From: Flavobacterium sp. LHD-85
GTDB lineage: Bacteria; Bacteroidota; Bacteroidia; Flavobacteriales; Flavobacteriaceae
NCBI RefSeq assembly: GCF_030929595.1
Contig: NZ_JAVFVR010000004.1
Coordinates: 372,001 to 436,000 of the forward strand
Reading direction: 5' to 3'
DNA length: 64,000 nucleotides
How positions within the stretch are numbered: position 1 is the first letter of the stretch; every line of letters starts with the position of its first letter. Under the pieces are notes generated by a model. The model was not told the DNA's origin and did no database searches. It saw only the letters and a list, made by a program, of their open reading frames with translations. A program made the position numbers and the translations under genes. Below, one piece after another: positions 1 to 9,343 of the stretch.

Positions 1-1
1 T

Positions 2-1063
2 GTGAAATCAAAATACGTCCTACCTTTATTTCTCTTAGTTCAAATTATTTTTTATAAAATCCTTCCCTACTTTCCAGATTTTGTGGAAGGTTTTTATAGC
101 AAAAACTTATTTGTTAGAATTTCCCATTTTTCAAGAACACTTTTAGGCAAAGTTCCATTTTCTGTTGGCGACATCATTTATACTCTTTTACTAATTTCTA
201 TAATTGGCTGGTTTTGGAAAATCAGAAAAACTTGGAGAACAGATTGGAAAGATCACCTTCTAACAATGTTGGGTAAGATTTCTGTTTTTTACTTTTTCTT
301 CCATCTGCTTTGGGCTTTCAATTATTATCGCAAACCTCTTTTTGAAAAAATGGAAATCAAGAGAGAATATACTGATGCTGATCTTTTAAATTTCACTAAA
401 AGATTAATTGCTAAGACAAATGAAGTTCAGTTTCAAATAACAAAAAATGACAGTGCTAAAGTTGTTTTTCCATACTCTCAAAAAGAATCATTTCAGTTGA
501 TTTTAAACGGTTATGATAATTTAGCGAAAGAACATCCTTATTTCAAATATGAAACTTTAAGCGTAAAAAAATCATTATTCAGTGTTCCATTGACTTATAT
601 GGGCTTTGGAGGTTACTTAAATCCTTTTACAAACGAAGCTCAGATTAATTATTTATTGCCAATGCATAACTTCCCTCTCACCACATCTCACGAAATGGCA
701 CATCAGATTGGTTTTGCTAGTGAAAGTGAATGCAATTTTATTGGCCTTTTGGCTTCTGTCAAAAATGACAATTTATACTATCAATATTCAGGATATAGTT
801 TTACTTTAAGCTATTGTTTAGGAATTTGGAAATATAAAAATGAAAAGATATTTAACCAATTAAAGAAAACCGTTCACGTTGGAATTTTAAAAAACTTTCA
901 AGAAAGCGATGATTTCTGGAAAAAATACGACACCTTTATAGACAAAGGTTTTCATTTTCTATGGGATAATTTTTTAAAAACCAATAATCAGAAAGATGGA
1001 ATGGAAAGCTATAGTAAGTTCATCGATTTGACGATTAATTACTATAAAACAAGAGAACTATAA
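2..1063 (+). CDS. DUF3810 family membrane-anchored putative zinc metalloprotease
   Basis: The 353-residue reading frame begins with GTG at the window edge; the true start could lie just outside, but the N-terminus looks like a complete DUF3810 protein (hydrophobic helix, then the family's PFSVGDIIY stretch near residue 52). Two membrane segments are visible in the first 110 residues. The C-terminal part carries HEMAH (residues 230-234) followed by a conserved SESE cluster, the pattern of a gluzincin-type metal site, so a membrane-tethered peptidase is inferred. No substrate is known for this family. The gene stands alone, and a palindromic repeat follows its stop codon. Family assignment is fairly sure; catalytic activity is inference from the HExxH motif only. 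Confidence 0.8.
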   Translation: MKSKYVLPLFLLVQIIFYKILPYFPDFVEGFYSKNLFVRISHFSRTLLGKVPFSVGDIIYTLLLISIIGWFWKIRKTWRTDWKDHLLTMLGKISVFYFFFHLLWAFNYYRKPLFEKMEIKREYTDADLLNFTKRLIAKTNEVQFQITKNDSAKVVFPYSQKESFQLILNGYDNLAKEHPYFKYETLSVKKSLFSVPLTYMGFGGYLNPFTNEAQINYLLPMHNFPLTTSHEMAHQIGFASESECNFIGLLASVKNDNLYYQYSGYSFTLSYCLGIWKYKNEKIFNQLKKTVHVGILKNFQESDDFWKKYDTFIDKGFHFLWDNFLKTNNQKDGMESYSKFIDLTINYYKTREL

Positions 1064-1065
1064 AG

Positions 1066-1166
1066 TTTGCCACGAATTACACAAATTAGCACAAATTTTA
1101 GAAAACTCAACTTTAATCTATTCAATTTGAGAAGTAATTCGAGAAATTTGAGTAATTCGTGGCAAA
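1066..1166. repeat. Inverted repeat, 'GCCACGAATTAC' family
   Basis: Left arm 1066-1087 and right arm 1145-1166 are reverse complements at 21 of 22 positions, with a 57-nt spacer. The same arm sequence recurs at 57735-57761/57824-57850, so this is a dispersed intergenic palindromic element. It directly follows the DUF3810 stop codon and precedes the sigma factor gene. Confidence 0.85.
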
Positions 1167-1217
1167 AAATAAAACATCAACTGTAACAAAAATGATTTCA
1201 TAACTACTAATATAAAT

Positions 1218-1712
1218 ATGAGCGAAAATCTAGAACAGTCATTTGTTGCGCAGCTGCAGGCAAATCAGAATATAATCCACAAGATTTGTAGATTATATAC
1301 TGCTGGCGAAGATGCTCATAAAGATCTGTTTCAAGAGATTACTATTCAGCTTTGGAAAGCTTATCCAAAATTTAGAGGTGACAGCAAATTTTCGACTTGG
1401 ACCTATCGTGTTGCCTTAAACACAGCGATTACCTTATACCGCAAAACCAAAAGAACTATATCGACCGTAGATTATGAAAATCATCAGCATTTTGTAAAAG
1501 ATGTTGACTACAATTATGAAGAAGAAGAACAGATTAAATTGATGTACAAAGCAGTTTATCAATTGAATGACATCGAAAAGGCATTAGTTTTTATGTATTT
1601 AGAAGACAAAGATTATCAAGAAATAGCTGAAACCCTAGGAATCAGTGAAGTGAATGCGCGCGTGAAAATGAACAGAATCAAGGGGAAACTTAAAAAAATA
1701 CTAAATCCTTAA
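1218..1712 (+). CDS. ECF-type RNA polymerase sigma factor (sigma-70 family)
   Basis: 164 residues, the usual length of a minimal sigma factor holding only region 2 (about residues 15-85, with a DLFQEITIQLWKA core-binding stretch and a STWTYRVALN -10-recognition helix) and region 4 (about 110-160, with helix-turn-helix DYQEIAETLGISEVNARVKM). It should direct RNA polymerase to a small alternative promoter set. The next gene starts 8 nt downstream and encodes a membrane protein, an arrangement typical of sigma/anti-sigma or sigma/sensor pairs. ATG at 1218 matches the family N-terminus. The regulon cannot be read from this window. Confidence 0.9.
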   Translation: MSENLEQSFVAQLQANQNIIHKICRLYTAGEDAHKDLFQEITIQLWKAYPKFRGDSKFSTWTYRVALNTAITLYRKTKRTISTVDYENHQHFVKDVDYNYEEEEQIKLMYKAVYQLNDIEKALVFMYLEDKDYQEIAETLGISEVNARVKMNRIKGKLKKILNP

Positions 1713-1720
1713 AAATTATT

Positions 1721-2353
1721 ATGAAAGAACTGGATTTACTAAAAAAAGACTGGCAAAAGAACTCTGATTCTTTTCAACAAATTTCTGAAAACGAAATCTA
1801 TAAGATGATTCACAGAAAATCATCTTCCATTGTAAAATGGATTTTGATTATCAGTATTTTGGAAATTTCGTTTTGGACTTTTTCAAACATTTTTATCAAT
1901 ACAGATGATGTCTTGCACAAAATGAATCATCCTGAAATTGTAACAGCTTTAGAGTTTCTAACCTATTTCAATTATGTTGTAGTTTTAATTTTTGTCTACA
2001 TCTTCTATAAAAATTACAAAACAATTTCGACCACAATAGCCACAAAATCTTTAATGAGCGCTATTTTAAAAACACGCAAAACGGTTCAATATTATGTTTG
2101 GTATAATTTAGGAATGATCGTAATTACAGCCATTTTAAGCTTCTTTATTGCTTTTGTCTACAATCCAGATATGGAATTTCTGAGAGAAAAATTAGCCATG
2201 AACGGAAAAGCTATGTTTGTTACAATCGGTATATTATTCCTAGTAATATTAGGCTTCTTTGGATTGTTCTGGTGTTTTTACAGAATTATTTATGGAACGC
2301 TTTTAAGACGATTATACGCCAACTATAAAGAGTTGAAGAAGATAGATTTTTGA
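1721..2353 (+). CDS. Four-helix membrane protein, probable partner of the ECF sigma factor
   Basis: 210 residues. A short charged cytoplasmic N-terminus (about 36 residues, with KELDLLKKDWQKNSDSF) is followed by four predicted membrane helices at roughly 37-60, 78-98, 127-147 and 165-192. The gene lies 8 nt behind the sigma factor and is surely co-transcribed. The position and the soluble N-terminal segment suggest an anti-sigma or signal-transducing role, as in other Bacteroidota sigma/membrane-protein pairs, but no recognised anti-sigma domain is visible. The function is therefore inference from context. Confidence 0.65.
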   Translation: MKELDLLKKDWQKNSDSFQQISENEIYKMIHRKSSSIVKWILIISILEISFWTFSNIFINTDDVLHKMNHPEIVTALEFLTYFNYVVVLIFVYIFYKNYKTISTTIATKSLMSAILKTRKTVQYYVWYNLGMIVITAILSFFIAFVYNPDMEFLREKLAMNGKAMFVTIGILFLVILGFFGLFWCFYRIIYGTLLRRLYANYKELKKIDF

Positions 2354-2357
2354 AAAA

Positions 2358-2490
2358 GGTCCTAAGGTTCTGAGATGCTAAGGTTCTAAGTTTTTTTGAA
2401 CAACTCTGACGCTACAGAACAAATAAATTCTATGTCACCCTGAGCGAAGTCGAAGGGCAGAAAGTTAGGCTTCGACTTCGCTCAGCCAGA
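2358..2490. repeat. Intergenic repeat cluster with a 16-bp hairpin between convergent genes
   Basis: CTGAGCGAAGTCGAAG (2440-2455) pairs perfectly with 2470-2485 across a 14-nt loop. To its left (2360-2393) are short direct repeats of the type 'GGTTCTGAG/ATGCTAAG/GTTCTAAG', a motif seen again near 4655, 17826 and 17955. The cluster sits between the stop codons of two convergent genes and could act as a bidirectional terminator. Confidence 0.75.
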
Positions 2491-2535
2491 CAAAGCAAAC
2501 TTGAAACCTGAAACTTAAAACAAGAAAAAACTATA

Positions 2536-3345
2536 TTAATAATCCCATTGTCTCATTTTGTTAAGCTCTTCTTGTGCTTTTATCTCTTCAGCTGGAATAA
2601 CTTTTAAAAATGATGGATGTTGTTCGATTGCGTATTCTACTTTTTCTACGATTTGTTCGATAGTATCATTTTCATAATCAATATCAAGAGGTTCTTTGAT
2701 TATGAAAGATTGCAGAATTCCTTTTTTCTTCATTCGAAGTCCTTTTTTATCAAATGATCTTCTAAAACCATCAATCACAATAGGAATAACAAGCGGTTTG
2801 TGCTGTTTGATGATATGTGCAGTTCCTTTACGAACAGGCTTAAACGATTTTGTAGTTCCTTGAGGAAAAGTAATCACCCAACCATCTTCAAGTGCAATCC
2901 TGATATTTTCTGTGTCGTTCGGGTTTACATCACGTTTTTCAGTCACGTCAACTCCTTTAGAACGCCATGTTCGTTCTACTGTTATTGCACCAACATAAGC
3001 TAAAATTCTAGGCAATAATCCAGCTTGCATCGTTTCTTTGGCTGCCACATAATAAATATTCATTTTTGGCTGCCATAAATAGCCAATATTTTTAATTGTG
3101 TCTTGACGTCCTGATAAACTGGCGTTAAAGACATGAAACATCGCTACAACGTCTGCAAAATAAGTCTGGTGATTGGAAATAAATAAAACATTAGTATCTG
3201 GAAGCGTTTTAATAATTTCAGATCCTTCAATCTGCAATTCATTAAAACCTCTATATCGCTTATGAGTCATGGCACCTAGAATTCGGATCAACCATTTCTT
3301 GATGAATAATATATGCCCAAAAGGATTTCGTTTAAACAATCCCAT
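2536..3345 (-). CDS. 1-acyl-sn-glycerol-3-phosphate acyltransferase-like protein (PlsC family)
   Basis: 269 residues, no clear signal peptide, with an N-terminal amphipathic/hydrophobic stretch as in membrane-associated PlsC enzymes. The family transfers an acyl chain to lysophosphatidic acid or a related lysolipid. The catalytic block reads NHQTYFAD (58-65), giving His59 and Asp65 with five residues between them instead of the classical four. Block III reads FPQGT (160-164) where FPEGT is usual. Both shifts suggest a Bacteroidota-specific subfamily whose acceptor may not be lysophosphatidate. The neighbouring CoA pyrophosphatase also handles acyl-CoA chemistry, but the genes are separated by 132 bp. 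Confidence 0.8.
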   Translation of the reverse strand: MGLFKRNPFGHILFIKKWLIRILGAMTHKRYRGFNELQIEGSEIIKTLPDTNVLFISNHQTYFADVVAMFHVFNASLSGRQDTIKNIGYLWQPKMNIYYVAAKETMQAGLLPRILAYVGAITVERTWRSKGVDVTEKRDVNPNDTENIRIALEDGWVITFPQGTTKSFKPVRKGTAHIIKQHKPLVIPIVIDGFRRSFDKKGLRMKKKGILQSFIIKEPLDIDYENDTIEQIVEKVEYAIEQHPSFLKVIPAEEIKAQEELNKMRQWDY

Positions 3346-3477
3346 AACTAATTTATCTTATTTTTTTGTTAGGTCGCAAACATACAAAAATTATTCTTTT
3401 AGCAACACTATAAAACAATTTCTCCAATTAAGAGGTATCCAAATGAATATCAAATCATTAAGTAAACTTTATCAAAT

Positions 3478-4122
3478 TTATTTTGTCATCGCTTCTTTTA
3501 AGACATCTCGCAATTCACTCAAAATCATTGCCGTGGCTCCCCAAACAACATGATTCTGAATGTTAAAAGCAGGAACTAAAATATTTGCCCCATAAGAAGT
3601 TGATAATCTGGCTTCGATAACAATATCATCATTTAAAAAAACAGATAAGGGCAGTTCGATAATTCCAGCAACTTCTCTTATATCAGGATAAAAAGAAAGT
3701 TCCTCTGTTGCAATTCCTAAAAATGGATGTACCAAAAAATTACTTGGCGGAATATACATCGGAGAGAAATGTTTAATAATATCTATTTTATCGCTTGTAA
3801 TTCCGACTTCTTCATGTGTCTCTCTAAGCGCTGTGGCTTCAAAATTTAAATCTTCTTTTTCATATTTCCCTCCCGGAAATGCAATCTGAGCCGAATGAAC
3901 GCCATCATAAGCATTTCTAACAATCAAAACCAGATGTGTTTTTTCCTGTTTAGGATAAAACAGCATCATTACTCCCGCCATTCTAGCGTTTAATGCATTT
4001 ATATCAAGATTTTTTAATCCCTCTATACGCTCTTTTGGAGCCATTTTTAAATGTGAGGTTACTGCTGGCAGCTCTACAGGAATTATATTGGGAACATATT
4101 TCAAAAAGTCTTGAAAATTCAT
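3478..4122 (-). CDS. CoA pyrophosphatase (Nudix hydrolase, NudL/UPF0035 type)
   Basis: The enzyme cleaves CoA and its derivatives to 3',5'-ADP and phosphopantetheine. The CoA-specific UPF0035 signature (LVLIVRNAYDGVHSAQIAFPGG, residues 64-85) runs straight into a Nudix helix (GG at 84-85, REtHEEVGI at 100-108). The spacing is longer than the canonical Nudix box, as usual for this subfamily. Length 214 residues from ATG at 4122; a TTG six bases upstream is less likely. Cytoplasmic, and monocistronic as far as can be seen. Confidence 0.88.
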   Translation of the reverse strand: MNFQDFLKYVPNIIPVELPAVTSHLKMAPKERIEGLKNLDINALNARMAGVMMLFYPKQEKTHLVLIVRNAYDGVHSAQIAFPGGKYEKEDLNFEATALRETHEEVGITSDKIDIIKHFSPMYIPPSNFLVHPFLGIATEELSFYPDIREVAGIIELPLSVFLNDDIVIEARLSTSYGANILVPAFNIQNHVVWGATAMILSELRDVLKEAMTK

Positions 4123-4214
4123 AATCAAAGCTTATTTTTGTACTTTCAAATAAAACATAAATATACTCCAGAAAACGCAGTGCCACAAGTTTTCTATTAT
4201 TAAAGCCTAAAAAA

Positions 4215-4652
4215 ATGTACAGCAAAGAAGAATCGCAAAGAATAAAAAGAGAATTTTGGGTAGCATTTGCCGAGAAATATCCTCGCAAATGGGTACTTTA
4301 TGACACAAAGATCAAAGACTTTTCTTTTAAGTTTTATGTTGACAATAAAAAGGCTCAGGTTTTAATTGATATCGAACAGCGAAGCGATGAAAAACGCATT
4401 GCTTATTTTGAAAAACTAGAAGCTTTAAAAAATATTCTAGAAGAAGAATTTATTAAAGATTTAGTTTTCGAAAAAAATTATACTCTAGAAAGTGGTAAAA
4501 CCATCAGTAGAATCTGGGTTGAAAAGCTCGGTGTTGGTTTCAGCAATAAAAATACTTGGGATACTATTTTTGATTTTTTCAACGAAAATATGCACGCTCT
4601 GGAAATGTTCTATTTAGAATATGACGAATTTATTAAGGATGTGGAAAATTGA
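4215..4652 (+). CDS. DUF4268 domain-containing protein
   Basis: 145 residues, soluble and rich in charged and aromatic residues. It matches the family called DUF4268, which often occurs alone in Bacteroidota or as the C-terminal part of larger predicted nuclease-like proteins. The stretch FYVDNKKAQVLIDIEQRSDEKR contains regularly spaced acidic residues of the sort found in PD-(D/E)xK folds, but a catalytic assignment is speculation. It is transcribed divergently from the CoA pyrophosphatase with a 92-bp gap. Start ATG at 4215. Function unknown. Confidence 0.7.
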   Translation: MYSKEESQRIKREFWVAFAEKYPRKWVLYDTKIKDFSFKFYVDNKKAQVLIDIEQRSDEKRIAYFEKLEALKNILEEEFIKDLVFEKNYTLESGKTISRIWVEKLGVGFSNKNTWDTIFDFFNENMHALEMFYLEYDEFIKDVEN

Positions 4653-4654
4653 GA

Positions 4655-4793
4655 TTCTAAGATACTAAGGTACTGAGTTACTAAGCTCTGACTTTATATA
4701 GCAGACCCGACAGGTTTTAAAAACCTGTCGGGATTATTATTTTATCTAAATCCTAAAAAAACTTAGCATCTTAGAAGCTTAGCACCTTAACTA
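4655..4793. repeat. Nested palindrome between convergent genes
   Basis: The core is a near-perfect hairpin, CCCGACAGGTTTT (4706-4718) with its complement at 4720-4732, effectively loopless. Imperfect outer arms made of 'CTAAG'-type short repeats flank it (4655-4685, and 4760-4790 as 'CTTAGCATCTTAGAAGCTTAG'-like sequence). The element fills the gap between the DUF4268 stop and the stop of the next minus-strand gene, and probably ends transcription from both sides. Confidence 0.8.
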
Positions 4794-5201
4794 AACAGTA
4801 ATAATATTATACACAATTATATGATCGTCATAATTAATATAAAGCTGTTTTCTGTAGTCTTGTTTTTTACGGGTAATAATTGACAATTTGCATTCTTTTC
4901 CGTCATTATCTTTGCAAATAAAAGAATAGGTAATATCAGTATCATTTTCTTCTCTTTCAATGTAATCTAAAATACTGTAAAGCTGTATTTCTTGAGAATA
5001 AACTACAATTCTATGCTTATTGGTATCTAAAACTACCGAAAGATTTACCAAATCTAGATTTGACCACTCACCCCACTTTCCTCTTTCGTTTTTTTCTAGA
5101 ACGCTAAATCCTGAGGTTTTAAAATGATAAGACTGACTCTGAATCTGTTGCAATCCAAAAATAAAAAACAATAACAATATATAGGGGCGTAGAGAATTCA
5201 T
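4791..5201 (-). CDS. Small exported protein of unknown function
   Basis: 136 residues with a signal peptide (MNSLRPYILLLFFIFGLQQIQSQ, cleavage near residue 23). The mature part is predicted mostly beta and ends in a hydrophobic stretch, HIIVYNIITV. I do not recognise a family. It lies 20 nt after the start codon of the nitronate monooxygenase-like gene's downstream end, on the same strand, and may be co-transcribed with it and with the subtilase upstream. Probably periplasmic or surface-associated. Confidence 0.6.
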   Translation of the reverse strand: MNSLRPYILLLFFIFGLQQIQSQSYHFKTSGFSVLEKNERGKWGEWSNLDLVNLSVVLDTNKHRIVVYSQEIQLYSILDYIEREENDTDITYSFICKDNDGKECKLSIITRKKQDYRKQLYINYDDHIIVYNIITV

Positions 5202-5221
5202 AAAATTTTTCGTGTAGTCAA

Positions 5222-6166
5222 TTAAAACTCAAATGTACTCTTTTCTTTGGATGCGGTTTCAAATTCGGCTATCATTTGTTGAACAATTTCTTCAACTGGC
5301 AAAATTTTGTGAATCAGACCTGCTACCTGTCCAATTTCTAATTCTCCCTCTTCCAAATCTCCTTCAAACATTCCTCTTTTGGCTCTTGCTCTTCCTAAAA
5401 GCTGAACCAATTCTTCTTTAGAAGGGCATTTTTGATACAGATCCTGGACGTCCTGATAAAATTTATTCTTTATCAATCGAACAGGCGCTAATTCTTTCAA
5501 AGTCAACTGCGTACCTCCTTCTATAGTACTAACTATTGTTTCTTTAAAATTATTGTGTGAAGAAGATTCTATAGATGCCGCAAAACGGCTTCCAACCTGA
5601 ACACCATCAGCTCCCAAAACCATTGCAGCCAACATTCCTCTTCCTGTAGCGATTCCTCCTGCTGCGATTAATGGAATTTGTATTTTTTCCTTTACCATAG
5701 GAATCAAAGTCAAAGTAGTGGTTTCTTCACGCCCGTTGTGCCCGCCTGCCTCAAATCCTTCAGCCACAACTGCATCTACGCCTGCATCTTGTGCTTTCAA
5801 AGCAAAAATACTGCTGCTAACCACATGAACAACTGTAATCCCTTTTTCTTTCAAAAATGAAGTCCAAGTTTTTGGATTTCCAGCGGAAGTAAAGACAATT
5901 TTTACGCCTTCTTCGACTACAATATTCATAATTTCTTCAATATTGGGGTATAACATCGGAATGTTAACTCCAAAAGGCTTGTCGGTTGCTTTTTTGCATT
6001 TCTGAATGTGTTCTCGTAAAACTTCTGGATACATAGAACCTGCACCAATAAGCCCTAAACCTCCCGCATTGCTGACTGCCGAAGCTAATTTGTAACCGCT
6101 GTTCCAGATCATTCCGCCTTGAATGATTGGGTATTTTATATTAAAAAGCTGAGTGATCTTATTCAT
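5222..6166 (-). CDS. Nitronate monooxygenase / FabK-like FMN-dependent TIM-barrel enzyme
   Basis: 314 residues. The family oxidises alkyl nitronates with FMN (NMO) or, in the closely related FabK, reduces enoyl-ACP. Visible landmarks are PIIQGGM (13-19), NAGGLGLIGAGSM (33-45), AEGFEAGGHNG (135-145, His143 corresponding to the conserved catalytic histidine region), then AAGGIATGRGM and GADGVQVGSRF for FMN phosphate binding. The C-terminal segment contains an acidic run typical of the Bacteroidota group. From sequence alone NMO and enoyl reductase cannot be separated firmly. The start codon lies 5 nt from the subtilase stop, so they form one transcript. Confidence 0.8.
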   Translation of the reverse strand: MNKITQLFNIKYPIIQGGMIWNSGYKLASAVSNAGGLGLIGAGSMYPEVLREHIQKCKKATDKPFGVNIPMLYPNIEEIMNIVVEEGVKIVFTSAGNPKTWTSFLKEKGITVVHVVSSSIFALKAQDAGVDAVVAEGFEAGGHNGREETTTLTLIPMVKEKIQIPLIAAGGIATGRGMLAAMVLGADGVQVGSRFAASIESSSHNNFKETIVSTIEGGTQLTLKELAPVRLIKNKFYQDVQDLYQKCPSKEELVQLLGRARAKRGMFEGDLEEGELEIGQVAGLIHKILPVEEIVQQMIAEFETASKEKSTFEF

Positions 6167-6171
6167 TAAAA

Positions 6172-7779
6172 TTATTGCTTGATTATTTTCCCTGTTTTAT
6201 GCAGATTATCAGCATCAAAACTATACAAATACAATCCGCTTTGAAGCGATTGCAGAGAAAGAACTGGATTTGAATTATTGATTTTTTCTTCTATTAATTT
6301 TTGCCCTAAGATAGAATAAATGGTTACTGATGCAGTGTTGTTTTCATTTAAAAAAGAAAACGAAACTTCATTTTTAGTCGGATTTGGATATACTGCAAAC
6401 GAAGCCTCTGCAATAAAACTGTCAACACTTAACGCTGCACCAAAATTTGGAATTCCATATCCATAATTATTATCTGGATTCGCATATCGATCAGCAGAAC
6501 TCAAAATCATCTGTCTGATTTCTTTGTTTGTTTTTGATGGAAATGCTTGCCATAAAGAAGCTGCCATTCCTGCCATTATCGGACAAGAAAATGAAGTTCC
6601 ACTTGCTGTAACAATATTCCCATTTGCATCAGAAACCGTAGCTGATGCTCCTTTTGCCATAACATCGGGTTTTACTCTACCATCATAACTTGGCCCGATT
6701 GAACTAGAACCAGCTTTTACTTTAGAAGCATTAACAGAACCGATTGCTAATACAGAAACAGCATCTGCAGGGGCTCCAATATGATTTTCTGGCTGGTTTC
6801 CTTCATTTCCAGCAGAAGCCAAAACCAATATTCCTTTACTAAAAGCAATCTCTGCACCACGAGAAATAAAGGTCGTAATTCCGTTCATCTCGCTATAGGT
6901 ATGATTGTATCTAATTTCATCTCTATACAAAAAATATCCTAGTGAAGTAGTTATGATATCAACACCTAAAGCATCTGCTTTTTCTGCCGCTTCGACCCAA
7001 AGCGATTCTTCTAACGGAATCTCCTGTGCATCAATTTCTGTGATAAAAAGGTAATACGATGCATTTGGAGCTGTTCCTACCAAAGAATTTACCGTATAAC
7101 CTCCCATAGTTGAAAGCACCGAAGTTCCATGAGAGCCACCTGTGTAAAAATTGCTGTTTCTGGTAGTATAATCGTAACCGCCTAGAATTTTATTATTATT
7201 TCTGAGATTTTCAAAAGGTTGAGCTGTATTCACGCCTGGAAAACCTGCATCCATAACAGCTATGATTTTCCCCTCTCCGGTATAATTCTGCTGATGCAAA
7301 ACTTGTCCGTTCAGCATCTGAATTTGATTTGCCGAATTTCCGTAAGAGTAATCAATTGCCGTTTTTAATTTATCATGAGTCTGATTAATAGACGCTTCAG
7401 AAACTCTTTTTCCTGTAGTATTTAAAGTTTTGTCAGCAAACTCAATTCTGGAAACAAAAGACAGTGATTTTAAAGCATTAATATTGGTCTGAGTTCCCTC
7501 AATATGAAGTGCATTCAGCCATTTTGATCGCGCTTTTACGATAATTCCCGTGCTTGAAGTAATTTGATTTACATACGCAGTTTCTAAAGGAGCGTCAGTA
7601 ATAGCTAAAGCAATATTTTGATTCGTTCTTCGATCCAAAGCTCTTTGAGAAAGTTCGCTTAACGGATTATCATAAAAGGCTTGTGCATTTGGCTTACCAT
7701 TAAAATAAACCCATGCATCTTCTTGCGAAAATACCGTAAATGAAAGAAGTAATAAAAGAAAAGTAAAGTTATATCTCAT
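6172..7779 (-). CDS. Secreted S8 subtilisin-like serine protease with T9SS sorting domain
   Basis: 535 residues. A Sec signal peptide (1-18, ending FS-Q) is followed by an inhibitor-like propeptide (about 20-125) and the peptidase domain. The triad is visible: Asp177 in AVMDAGFPG, His217 in GSHGTSV, Ser396 in ASGTSFSCP, with Asn325 of ASAGNEG in the oxyanion hole. The last about 75 residues (VYPNPTKNEVSF... GKIIKQ) form a type A C-terminal domain that targets proteins to the type IX secretion system. The product is therefore exported across the outer membrane and probably cleaves extracellular protein. It is the first gene of a likely three-gene minus-strand unit. Confidence 0.92.
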   Translation of the reverse strand: MRYNFTFLLLLLSFTVFSQEDAWVYFNGKPNAQAFYDNPLSELSQRALDRRTNQNIALAITDAPLETAYVNQITSSTGIIVKARSKWLNALHIEGTQTNINALKSLSFVSRIEFADKTLNTTGKRVSEASINQTHDKLKTAIDYSYGNSANQIQMLNGQVLHQQNYTGEGKIIAVMDAGFPGVNTAQPFENLRNNNKILGGYDYTTRNSNFYTGGSHGTSVLSTMGGYTVNSLVGTAPNASYYLFITEIDAQEIPLEESLWVEAAEKADALGVDIITTSLGYFLYRDEIRYNHTYSEMNGITTFISRGAEIAFSKGILVLASAGNEGNQPENHIGAPADAVSVLAIGSVNASKVKAGSSSIGPSYDGRVKPDVMAKGASATVSDANGNIVTASGTSFSCPIMAGMAASLWQAFPSKTNKEIRQMILSSADRYANPDNNYGYGIPNFGAALSVDSFIAEASFAVYPNPTKNEVSFSFLNENNTASVTIYSILGQKLIEEKINNSNPVLSLQSLQSGLYLYSFDADNLHKTGKIIKQ

Positions 7780-7823
7780 CGTTTTACACCTTTAAGGGAT
7801 TCACTCCCAAATAAAGTATAAAG

Positions 7824-9011
7824 CTAAGAAATTACTCCCGAACCAACTAATTCATTTTCTAAATACCAAGCAACAAATTGTCCTTCTGTAATAGCAGACT
7901 GCGGTTCTTCAAACTCCACGTACATTCCGTCCTCAAATTGATACAAAACAGCTTTTTGCAATGGCTGACGATAACGGATTCTTGCCATCACTTCCATATT
8001 TTCTCCTGCTTTTAGCGTCATATCTTCTCTAACCCAATGTACTTCAGATTGTCCAACAAAAAGTGCTTTTTTAAACAAACCTGGATGCTCGCTAGACATA
8101 CCTGTATAAATGGTATTGGTCTCTACATCGGTCGCAATTACAAATAAAGGATCTGTTGTTCCTCCTACATTCAAACCTTTTCTTTGTCCAACTGTAAAAT
8201 AATGAGCTCCTTGGTGTTTTCCAACTACTTTTCCCATTGTGGGAATATAATCAAGCTTTTGAGATTCTAGCTTTAATCTTTCTTCTAAAGAAAGTTCAGC
8301 CGATTTCTCAATAGCATAGATTGGATCATTTTTATCTACTTGAACAATTTTACCTTCTTTAGGCTGTAATTTTTGCTGTAAAAATTCGGGAAGACGAACT
8401 TTTCCAATGAAACATAAACCTTGAGAATCTTTCTTTTCTGCTGTAACCAATTCCATTTCAGCAGCAATTTCACGCACTTCTGGTTTTGTCAAAGCTCCGA
8501 TAGGAAACAAGGCTTTTGACAATTGTTCTTGCGACAATTGGCATAAGAAATAAGATTGATCTTTGTTAACGTCATTTCCAGCAATCAATTGATACACCGG
8601 TTTTCCGTCTACTTCAATTTCACTTTTTTGGCAGTAATGTCCTGTGGCCACATAATCAGCTCCAAGACTTAAAGCGATTTTCATAAACACATCAAATTTG
8701 ATTTCGCGGTTACAAAGCACGTCAGGATTTGGAGTTCTTCCTTTTTCATATTCGTTAAACATGTAGTCAACGATTTTTTCTTTGTATTCTTCACTCAAAT
8801 CAACTGTTTGAAACGGTATTCCAAGCTTTTCAGCAACAAGCAAAGCGTCGTTACTGTCTTCAAGCCAAGGGCATTCGTTCGAAATAGTAACCGAATCATC
8901 GTGCCAGTTCTTCATGAAAAGACCAATAACTTCGTATCCTTGCTGCTGCAATAAATATGCTGCAACACTAGAATCTACTCCACCTGAAAGTCCAACAACT
9001 ACTCGTTTCAT
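7824..9011 (-). CDS. mnmA: tRNA-specific 2-thiouridylase MnmA
   Basis: 395 residues. MnmA adds sulfur to U34 of tRNAs for Lys, Glu and Gln, activating the base with ATP. The PP-loop SGGVDSS lies at residues 9-15. The catalytic cysteines are Cys100 ([12 protein letters not shown]) and Cys200 (SQGLCFIGK). The C-terminal beta-barrel contains the family's GQRKGL motif. Length and order are standard. A TACCTTTG box on the minus strand (9045-9038) lies 27 nt upstream of the ATG. Confidence 0.97.
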   Translation of the reverse strand: MKRVVVGLSGGVDSSVAAYLLQQQGYEVIGLFMKNWHDDSVTISNECPWLEDSNDALLVAEKLGIPFQTVDLSEEYKEKIVDYMFNEYEKGRTPNPDVLCNREIKFDVFMKIALSLGADYVATGHYCQKSEIEVDGKPVYQLIAGNDVNKDQSYFLCQLSQEQLSKALFPIGALTKPEVREIAAEMELVTAEKKDSQGLCFIGKVRLPEFLQQKLQPKEGKIVQVDKNDPIYAIEKSAELSLEERLKLESQKLDYIPTMGKVVGKHQGAHYFTVGQRKGLNVGGTTDPLFVIATDVETNTIYTGMSSEHPGLFKKALFVGQSEVHWVREDMTLKAGENMEVMARIRYRQPLQKAVLYQFEDGMYVEFEEPQSAITEGQFVAWYLENELVGSGVIS

Positions 9012-9037
9012 TTTGAATGTTTAATTTTTTAAGGTTG

Positions 9038-9045
9038 CAAAGGTA
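9038..9045 (-). promoter_or_regulatory. Putative -7 element of mnmA promoter
   Basis: TACCTTTG on the minus strand fits the Bacteroidota -7 consensus TAnnTTTG and lies 27 nt before the mnmA start codon. No convincing -33 TTTG is visible at 18-21 bp, so this is a half-supported call. Confidence 0.5.
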
Positions 9046-9343
9046 CGCCAAATAATAGAAAATTTCACCATGGTTTTCATTAGTTTAAGTAATCCCGCGG
9101 TAGATAAAACTTATTCGGTTTTTGCTCGTTGGGCGAAATAGAAGAAAAATCAAATTTAATCTGCTAAAATCTCTTAAAATCTGCGTGAAATACTTTTTTT
9201 CGAGCGATATTTTCACGCAGATTTATACAGAATAAAGCAAATTTGCAAAGATTTAAATTTAATTGGACGAGGTAAAATTGACAAAAACAATTTCACTCAA
9301 TGAGTTCTTTTTTTAATTACATTTAATCATCTATTTGTATTGT
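9046..9343. repeat. Divergent intergenic region with a 14-bp inverted repeat
   Basis: The gap between mnmA and the next gene is 332 bp in total. It holds AAATCTGCGTGAAA (9177-9190) paired perfectly with 9211-9224 across a 20-nt loop; the sequence around it ('AAATCTGC', 'AAATTTGC') looks like further degenerate copies. No open reading frame or RNA gene is evident. Confidence 0.7.
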
